A DNA stretch of 15,460 nucleotides from an uncultured Porphyromonadaceae bacterium (lineage in GTDB: Bacteria; Bacteroidota; Bacteroidia; Bacteroidales; Muribaculaceae), in the NCBI GenBank assembly GCA_947174155.1, contig CAMWHX010000006.1:1-15460 (forward strand), read 5' to 3'. Every line of letters begins with the position of its first letter. Position 1 is the first letter of the stretch. The notes below the pieces were generated by a model. The model saw only the letters and a program-made list of their open reading frames with translations, was not told the DNA's origin and made no database searches. Shown here piece by piece: positions 6,289-13,400 of this stretch. Position numbers and translations under genes: made by a program.

Positions 6289-8298
6289 TCAGTCGGCCAG
6301 CTTGAAGGTGGTGGCTCCTGCGGGAGTAACCACGCGGACGAGGAGGATACCGGCGGGAACCTCGATGGTGGCAGCCTCAGCTACGGATGCTGACGCGACC
6401 TTGACACCGGCGGGGGTATACACCTCAGCAGTGCTTCCGGCAGGGGCGGTGACGGTCAAGAGACTGCCGTTGCGCTCGGTCTTGACAACTGAGAGATTCA
6501 CACTTTCGACTCCGGCCAGATTATAATCCTTGGCAGCCATGATATCGGAAGCGACGATATTATGCGTATCATTATCGATGAGAAGCACGATAACCTCGGT
6601 ATCCTTCAGGTTATGCACATTTTCAGGTATCTCAAATGTCAATTCTCCACCGCGCGCCTCACTGCGTACCCACTCTCCTTCGAGAGGCTCCCCGGAGAAG
6701 GAGGGCCAGATACCGCGAGCCACGTGATTATAGACCATATTGCGGAAGGATATTCGAGACACTCCAAACTCGCCACCCGATAGATAGGGCTTCATATAAG
6801 GCACGAGGAACTCACCGTAATTATTGCGGATATAATCTTCGTTACGATTATAGAAACCGTTGGTCTGGTCATAACCGGACTCATTGCCGGTCACACTATT
6901 CTCTATCATGACGGCGACAGCGCCCAGGTTGAGCGACTCGGCGTCATAGGCATTGTAGGCATCAAAAGTCACGGTCACCGGAGCACCCCACGGGTTCTCC
7001 TCTGTAGCTTCAGTCTGCACACCCTTTATGACCACCTTATTGTAGCTTCCGGCGGCAATCTGCTTTTCGACCTCACCTTTTCGGTCGGGAGTCAGACCGC
7101 GGGTAGCGCGGTTGAACATAGCCTGCGGATAGGAGGTGGTGCCGTTGAGGTCGATTATACGGGCCAGATAATCGCTGACTCCGGCAGCCATGGGGTCGGT
7201 ATAGTTGATGAAACCGTGGATGGCGATACCGATCACCTTACCCTCTGTCTCGGAGCCGGGATAGGTGTCGTGATAATACTGCATCGAGGCGGTGCCCGAA
7301 GGACATGCCTGACAGCCGGTAGCCGTCACCTCCTCCACGACCACGTTGGCGGGATAGAACTCCGTGGGAACTCCGACACTTCCGGTCAGCACAGTGGCGG
7401 GAGCACCCTCATAAGTCGGGGTGATCGTCACGGCATAAGGGATAGTTTCGGTACCCGTCACAGTGATGGGATCAAACTTCACAAGCTGATAGATCAACAC
7501 ATTGCCGTTATTTCCAAAGGGCTTCTTGAACTCCTTGGTGTAGGTCTCACCTGACACTTCGAGAGTTGCCGTCAGACCGGCACACTCTACGGGCGTCTTG
7601 AGGCCTACGTTGACCGCAACGGTGAGTTCGTTACCCTGCTCGGTGACTTTCGGAGTCTTATTGTCAAGTGTAATGGCATAGTTGCCGAGACCGATATTGG
7701 TGAAACCGGTCATGCCGAGGTTCTCACCGGTACTCACGAAAGCGAGACGAATCTTCTTTCCTCCAAAACCCTTGACGGGGCACACGACATCTTTTGTAGA
7801 AACTTCGGCAGTACGGCTACCGTTGATCGAGCTTTCGAAAATCGGATCTTCGCTGAAAGCTGATTTCTCGGCGCTTCCGGACTCAGATACCAGAATTTTA
7901 TACGGATTCTTGCCCAGTCCCCATGTGCCGCGGTTGCAATACACCGCAGCGGTGAAGGAGAGTTCCACATTATCATCCGGTATCTCAATCTCTGGAGTGA
8001 CGAGCCACTCGTCAGCTACTGCCGAAGGCTGGAAGTTAGTACAGCTGAACGGGATAATCTGTGAGCCGTACTGTATAAACATGTAATAAGGTCCCTCACC
8101 GGCAGGATTGAAGAAATTGCTCATCGTGGCGTCCGGTCGGGCGCCATTGCCATAAGTCACCCAACCCTCGGCAGGTGCGGTATGCTCGGGATACATACCC
8201 GCGAAGTCCTCGTAAAAGAACTGCGGAATGTCGATAGCAGCCGACGCCGTCGACACCGTCATGACAGCCGCCGCAGCGGCCCAGATAAATTCTCTCAT
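6289..8298 (-). CDS. Secreted Omp28-like protein with CQAC motif and T9SS-like C-terminus (paralogue 1)
   Basis: A 669-aa exported protein. It has a signal peptide (1-20, cleavage after ASA) and a choice-of-anchor-J/MAM-like beta domain (about 28-212, with DEWLVTPEIEI and KKIRLAFVSTG). After a beta linker comes an Omp28-like, thioredoxin-fold region (about 315-400) with TGCQACPSG (Cys329, Cys332) and a likely cis-proline at Pro391 (SYPQAMFNR). The last 70 residues resemble a type IX secretion sorting domain, with AEVYTPAGVKVA followed by GILLVRVVTPAGATTFKLA. It is a clear paralogue of the next gene upstream, 73 bp away; shared stretches include the anchor-J domain, the CxxC region and MVYN(H/D)V near 521. 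No promoter is evident in the gap, so co-transcription is likely. The thiol motif could act in redox or structure; function is unknown. Confidence 0.85.
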   Translation of the reverse strand: MREFIWAAAAAVMTVSTASAAIDIPQFFYEDFAGMYPEHTAPAEGWVTYGNGARPDATMSNFFNPAGEGPYYMFIQYGSQIIPFSCTNFQPSAVADEWLVTPEIEIPDDNVELSFTAAVYCNRGTWGLGKNPYKILVSESGSAEKSAFSEDPIFESSINGSRTAEVSTKDVVCPVKGFGGKKIRLAFVSTGENLGMTGFTNIGLGNYAITLDNKTPKVTEQGNELTVAVNVGLKTPVECAGLTATLEVSGETYTKEFKKPFGNNGNVLIYQLVKFDPITVTGTETIPYAVTITPTYEGAPATVLTGSVGVPTEFYPANVVVEEVTATGCQACPSGTASMQYYHDTYPGSETEGKVIGIAIHGFINYTDPMAAGVSDYLARIIDLNGTTSYPQAMFNRATRGLTPDRKGEVEKQIAAGSYNKVVIKGVQTEATEENPWGAPVTVTFDAYNAYDAESLNLGAVAVMIENSVTGNESGYDQTNGFYNRNEDYIRNNYGEFLVPYMKPYLSGGEFGVSRISFRNMVYNHVARGIWPSFSGEPLEGEWVRSEARGGELTFEIPENVHNLKDTEVIVLLIDNDTHNIVASDIMAAKDYNLAGVESVNLSVVKTERNGSLLTVTAPAGSTAEVYTPAGVKVASASVAEAATIEVPAGILLVRVVTPAGATTFKLAD

Positions 8299-8321
8299 CA
8301 GATTTTTTACGCTATTTGATA

Positions 8322-8357
8322 CCCCGGGTCGACACCAATGAGTGGCAGACCGCGGGG
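8322..8357 (-). other. Intercistronic hairpin between the two secreted paralogues
   Basis: On the minus strand CCCCG-C-GGTC pairs with GACC-CGGGG (9 bp with one bulged C) around a 17-nt loop. There is no U-tract after it, so a simple terminator is unlikely. It may be an mRNA-processing or stabilising stem that sets relative expression of the two genes. Confidence 0.4.
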
Positions 8358-8371
8358 CATATACTAAAATA

Positions 8372-10330
8372 TTATCTTACACACTTGATTGTGGAAGTTC
8401 CTGTCGGAGTAGTCACACGTATGATAGACAAACCTTCCGGAAGTTCTATCTCATTATGACCCTCTACGAGAATGATGACACCTGTCCGGAGTCCGTCAGC
8501 ACTGTAAACCTCGGCTGTACCGGTCTCTTCGATTTCAGCTACCACAGCGTCTCCTGAGCGATAGAGGGCTATCCCCTCAGCTGCTGTCATCATGCTCCCG
8601 ACTCCGGAGAGGTCCTTGCCGAAGTCAGCTGCCTTCACCTCATCAGCGGCTACAATCTGACCGGTTGCATTATCGGTAAGTACCACCACGAGAGAAATAT
8701 TCTCAGGATTTCTTACAGAGTAAGGGAGTGAGAAAGAGATCTCCTCATCGCGATAGGTGTCTGCCTTCCAAACTCCGTCAAGCACCATGCCTTCAAATGA
8801 GGGATACGCATCGCGGACCACATCATTGTAAACCATCTCGGAAGCCGGAATGACATTATTGGGACGAGACAAGAAACGCTTCAGATAGGCTGTCTTCTCC
8901 ACGCCAAACTCTTCTATCATCATGTCTTCGGTGTACTGATAGAGATTATTGGTCTGAGCCCATTGCGAACCTGTGCCGGTAAGGCCGTTCTCAAGCAGAA
9001 TCACCGAGGCTCTGAATGTGAAATCATCAGCGTTAAACGAGACGCGGGGGCGGAAAGCTACCTTTACGTTCCAGTCTGTCTCATCCATATCCACACGCGA
9101 CACGTATAGATTGGCATATGCCTTCCGCTCAGCCATAGACTTGATGTCGATGGTGACGGGATGCTCACACACCGCACGATTAGCCATTATGCAGGGGAAA
9201 CCGAGGCTGGGCATATACTTCTGAGCGGCTTTCTGCCATCCTGTCACGTATGCATCATTAGCCTGCATGGGATCATCGGAATGGACAGCGACGGGGATAA
9301 ACTTGCTACGCCCCTCCTTTCCGTCATAGACATCTGAATAATACTCCATCAGACCCATACCGTAGGGACACCAGCCACACCACGTGCCGGTGCCCTCCTC
9401 GCTGACTACATTGGTCGCGTAGAGACGGGGAGCCTTGACAAGCTCGCCCTCTATTATAGTCTCCGGGAGGTCGGGATTATTGGGACGAAGACGCACCTTA
9501 TATGGCATCTGGTTCAGGCCCTTGAAATCGATATCCTTAAACACCGGGCTGATAGTGGTAAACATGCCCGAGGTGATATTTCCGGAAAACTCGTAGTGAG
9601 TTTCAAAGCCATTACCACATTCCAGTGTGGCGGTCAATCCGTTGACCTTACTCGTCGTAGCGACACGGAGCTTGAAGGTAAGCGTCGGGTCATCGGCATC
9701 GACGACCATACTCTCGAGCCCCTCCGGGTTTTCGATCTGAATATAGTATGGTGCCACACCTATATCACTGAACCCGAGGATACCGCGGGTATTGTTTTTA
9801 TTCACAAAAGCCAGCCTGACCTTCTTCCCGGCATACCCGTCGATGACAACTCTGCGCGTCGCGGTGTTGACTACCAGATTCTGTCCCTGAAGGGCAGTGG
9901 AAAGGAGCTGTTTGCTGAAATCAGACTCTTCTGTTCCCCCCTCGGAGAGAAGAACCTGATAGTTGCAGCGCATCGTTGTGCCGCTGGCATACACGGTGAA
10001 ATAGAGAAGTTCGCTCTCCTCAGTGATCTCAAACTCCGGAGTGATCAGCCATTGGTCGGAAGTCTCTCCGTCGCTAAATTCAGAAGTTGTGAAGGCTACT
10101 CTATTGTTGTCATAAAGAAGCAACGTGTAGGGCTCCGAGGGGGAATACTCCTTGAAGAAATCCACGTATGTGCCGCTTGGCACTCCGTCGATGCCATGCT
10201 GAAGCCATGTGGAAGGTAGTGTCTCGTAGGCATTGAAGTCACTGTCAAATGACTTATGCAGCACGACCGACGCCTGCGCGCCGACTGCCAGTCCGAGAGA
10301 TGCCAGGGTTAGTAGTACGGATTTTCTCAT
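8372..10330 (-). CDS. Secreted Omp28-like protein with CGWC thioredoxin motif and T9SS-like C-terminus (paralogue 2)
   Basis: A 652-aa exported protein with the same layout as its neighbour. It has a signal peptide (1-20, MRKSVLLTLASLGLAVGAQA) and a choice-of-anchor-J-like domain (about 24-200, with SDQWLITPEFEI and KKVRLAFVNKN). The Omp28/thioredoxin-like region (about 305-390) has TWCGWCPYG (Cys318, Cys321) and GFPCIMANR, whose Pro379 fits the cis-proline position. A C-terminal sorting-like domain (about 578-652) has TAEVYSADGLRTG and GLSIIRVTTPTGTSTIK. Unlike paralogue 1 it keeps the thioredoxin-like W-C-G-W-C, so redox activity is more plausible here. A recognisable promoter precedes it with an 80-nt leader containing a hairpin. 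It may lead a two-gene operon. Ligand and role unknown. Confidence 0.85.
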   Translation of the reverse strand: MRKSVLLTLASLGLAVGAQASVVLHKSFDSDFNAYETLPSTWLQHGIDGVPSGTYVDFFKEYSPSEPYTLLLYDNNRVAFTTSEFSDGETSDQWLITPEFEITEESELLYFTVYASGTTMRCNYQVLLSEGGTEESDFSKQLLSTALQGQNLVVNTATRRVVIDGYAGKKVRLAFVNKNNTRGILGFSDIGVAPYYIQIENPEGLESMVVDADDPTLTFKLRVATTSKVNGLTATLECGNGFETHYEFSGNITSGMFTTISPVFKDIDFKGLNQMPYKVRLRPNNPDLPETIIEGELVKAPRLYATNVVSEEGTGTWCGWCPYGMGLMEYYSDVYDGKEGRSKFIPVAVHSDDPMQANDAYVTGWQKAAQKYMPSLGFPCIMANRAVCEHPVTIDIKSMAERKAYANLYVSRVDMDETDWNVKVAFRPRVSFNADDFTFRASVILLENGLTGTGSQWAQTNNLYQYTEDMMIEEFGVEKTAYLKRFLSRPNNVIPASEMVYNDVVRDAYPSFEGMVLDGVWKADTYRDEEISFSLPYSVRNPENISLVVVLTDNATGQIVAADEVKAADFGKDLSGVGSMMTAAEGIALYRSGDAVVAEIEETGTAEVYSADGLRTGVIILVEGHNEIELPEGLSIIRVTTPTGTSTIKCVR

Positions 10331-10370
10331 GTATTATAGATATGATTGGTTGATTTTAAATACAAGTTAT

Positions 10371-10405
10371 GAGTGAGTGGCCGGAGTAAACCTGACCACT
10401 CACTC
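10371..10405 (-). other. Hairpin in the 5' leader of the CGWC secreted protein
   Basis: GAGTGAGTGG (10371-10380) and CCACTCACTC (10396-10405) form a perfect 10-bp stem with a 15-nt loop. It begins about 8 nt inside the predicted transcript, with no U-tract, so it looks like a leader stem rather than a terminator. It could still help end transcripts arriving from the A2M gene. Confidence 0.55.
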
Positions 10406-10416
10406 GGTTCTGAGCG

Positions 10417-10448
10417 CAATATTAGCAAAATTTTTCCAATTACACAAT
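10417..10448 (-). promoter_or_regulatory. Promoter of the secreted-paralogue unit
   Basis: On the minus strand ATTG (10448-10445), a 20-bp spacer and TAATATTG (10424-10417). Each box differs from the TTTG / TAnnTTTG consensus by one base. The predicted start is near 10413, giving a leader of about 80 nt. The rest of the 162-bp gap up to the A2M stop is AT-rich with a small 6-bp stem (TATGTT / AACATA) and no gene. Confidence 0.55.
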
Positions 10449-10492
10449 TATCGCATATCAATCTTTCAACTTTTATGTTGACAAACATATTT

Positions 10493-13400
10493 TTACGGCT
10501 TCACGACAAGTGTGCTGCCGGCGGAATGGGCTGTCTGTGTCGGCGCATACTGCGACTGGACAGTGGCGGGTCCGACGGCAAACTCCCCCTCGTGGCTCAC
10601 CCTGCACTCGTAGGAGAAGACGTGTGTCCCCTTCGGAAGCATGTCGTAGAAGAGATTGGTGGAGGCATTGCGTGTCTCGCTGTAACACCACACTCCGTCG
10701 ATGACGCGATAGTCCGACAGGGAATTGACGGGTTCAAGACAGGCTGGCCGGGGATCTGTGACTGCCACATAATCCATGTTGCGGTCACACACTGCCGTCA
10801 GGGTAACCCGAACCTTGTCTCCGACATGAATCTCGGCTTCACGCCCCTTGGTGACGGCCACGTTACGGCCGTTGACATCTGCAATCTTGACCACCTCCTT
10901 GCGGATACTGAGTGTCGGTATCTTATCCTCCTTCACACTCGAAGCGGGGGCAATATATTGCCGTATGACTCCACCCCAGGCCGGTCCGGTAGCTCCGGCC
11001 TCGCGTGTTATGTTGAGCGTCTTCCCGGCAATATCGGCAGCATCGATATGTATAGTGAAGGCACCTGTCAGGGTCTCTCTGCTCTGGGGGATGAGCAGGC
11101 GCTTCCCGATACGGATCTCCGGGGTGGCCGGATTATCATCCCAGCGGGTGCCGGAGGTCAGCACGGCGTTGATAACTTCTGAGGTATAACTGTCACTCCC
11201 CCAGTCCTGCACCTGACGCTGCAAGACGAGCCACTGACGAAGCAGATCGACTTCCTCCGACTCAGGAGAGATCAGCGCATAAGCTTCCAGCACCTGCGCC
11301 GTGGATATCAGAGATGACCAGGCACCCGTGAGGCGATCAAACCACATCCCCTTATCACTGCTTCGGAGGGCAGTCTGATTCAGGGATTCGAGTATACCCT
11401 GCGCCGTATCCTTGTGTCCGGCTCTATAGAGCACGACGGCTGCTGTCGCCTTCTCATATATATTCATATCACGCCATCCGGAGGATATGGCACTCAATCC
11501 CCATCTTTGGACCTCATCATATCCGGCGACATTATTGAGCTTCAAGCCACTCTGCTGACAAATCTGACGGATATAGATCCAGTTAAGGAGTGAAGTAGCC
11601 GAGAAGGCATCCGGTCCGTAACGACGCCATCTCTCGACAAGTTTTCTCTCGCAGAAGGCGCTCCCCTTGCGGATCATCTCACCCGAACGCCCGGAGGCTT
11701 CGGGGAGATAGCCGTAGTTATTGAGCATACCCATTTTCAGAAGTGTCATTCCTGTGATCCACTCGCTTCCGGGCATGCCGGGCATCCAAGCCCAGCTTCC
11801 GTCGGCATTCTGGAGCTTGCGGAGTCTGTCGACGATACTTTTCTGCATCTTATCGGCTTTCCCGGACTCGAGAAGCGAACCGAGGTTCTGCATACGTGCC
11901 GTCTCACCGATGGCATTGTCAAGCCATGGGGTCGCAGGGAGATTTACCGTCTTCAATCCGGCATCCTTTTGAAGATTGGAGACAATGACACTGTCGCCGG
12001 CGGCGAGCATTTCGCGCAGACCGCGCGCCAGCTCCGGGTTAGCTTTGAGGAGACCGGTGCCCATCCCGTTGGCGAAAAGAGCCCCGCCGAGAGCGAGTAC
12101 GTTATCGGTATCATCGTTCATAAGGTCGGGAAGCGCAGTCAGACAGGTCCAGACAGGATTTGCGCAGTAACTGAGGGTAACCTGCGACTTCCGCGCGAAA
12201 TCGGGTATACGCACCTCCATGCGCTCCTGACCGGGAGCGAGCCAGAAGGGTGTGGACTCGACTACGGGGAGAGTAGCGGGGAGCACTTCGAGGAGTGTCT
12301 CCTCGCCATCGCTGTGACTCTTTCCAAGTGCATACGCACGAATATAGAGTTGCATCACATCGTCGGGCACGGTCAGGTTGAGTGAGATGACGCGCGATCC
12401 CATCGGACTCAGAGTCTCCCCCTTATCCTTACTTCGGGCGATGACTTTTCCTTCTATAGTCACCACCTCTATCTGACCTCCGACTCGGGCCGAAGAGTCA
12501 CTGTTGTTGTAAACCGTAGCTGTGATGAGAACTCTATCCCCCGTGCGCAGATAGCGCGGCGTATGACTGCGTACCATGACCTGCTTCGAGGCAGTGGTCT
12601 CCAAGACACTTACCGCACCCTTCATGTCCGGGGTATATCCGAGGATTTGAAGCTGCCATGTAGTGTTGTAGTTCGGCACTTCAACATCGAGGGTCAGAGT
12701 GCCCTCCTCGTCGCTCTGCAAGTCGGGACGGAAGAATGCGACGGGGAGTTCGGAGGGACGAAGCTCGACATCCGGTGAAGGCTCTCCGGCCCCTCCGGCA
12801 TCAGCCGACTCTCCCTCGACTTCCGCTACCATATCTTCCACATCTAAGGCAGACTCCATTTTGGCCCCTGCGGTAGCCATACTGCGTGACTTCATCATGA
12901 GGCCGTTAGCCATCTTGGGTTCCGCGAATTGCTCCTCAACGACTCCATCCACTGACCCGGGACCTGCGGAATAGAAACACTCATTCACCACTTCCATCAT
13001 CTTTACAGGGCCGTCATACCAACCCACATATCGCTGAAACTCGGGCTGCGGGAGGGAAACCTCACGCAACCAATTGGGTGATTTGTAGCTAATGGTGAAG
13101 TAGCGCGTTCCGTAGAGATAGGGTGCAAACAACCCTCCGGGTATGATCGTCTGTCTCATAGCGGGAGTGTACATACTCCACTTGAAGGGAGTCAGGGCAT
13201 TGAGGGCAGCATCCGTCATGACAGCCATTACAGGCACACCGACACCCTTTCCGCCATAACGAATATCAAAGGTCCAAGTCTCCTTGTCGCCGGCGGTGAC
13301 ATTGCTGCGGAAGGTCTTGGTCTCTATCTTCAATTCCTCCGTCTCACTTTCGGGCACGATCCTCACCTGTCCGGTGTAATACTTCATATCATGCCAGGTC

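Noticed and set aside
9596..10219. 207-codon plus-strand ORF
   Set aside because: Antisense to the anchor-J domain of the CGWC secreted protein; no independent support.
10373..11182. 269-codon plus-strand ORF opposite the A2M 3' end
   Set aside because: It runs through the promoter and hairpin region and then antisense to conserved A2M C-terminal sequence; no protein features.
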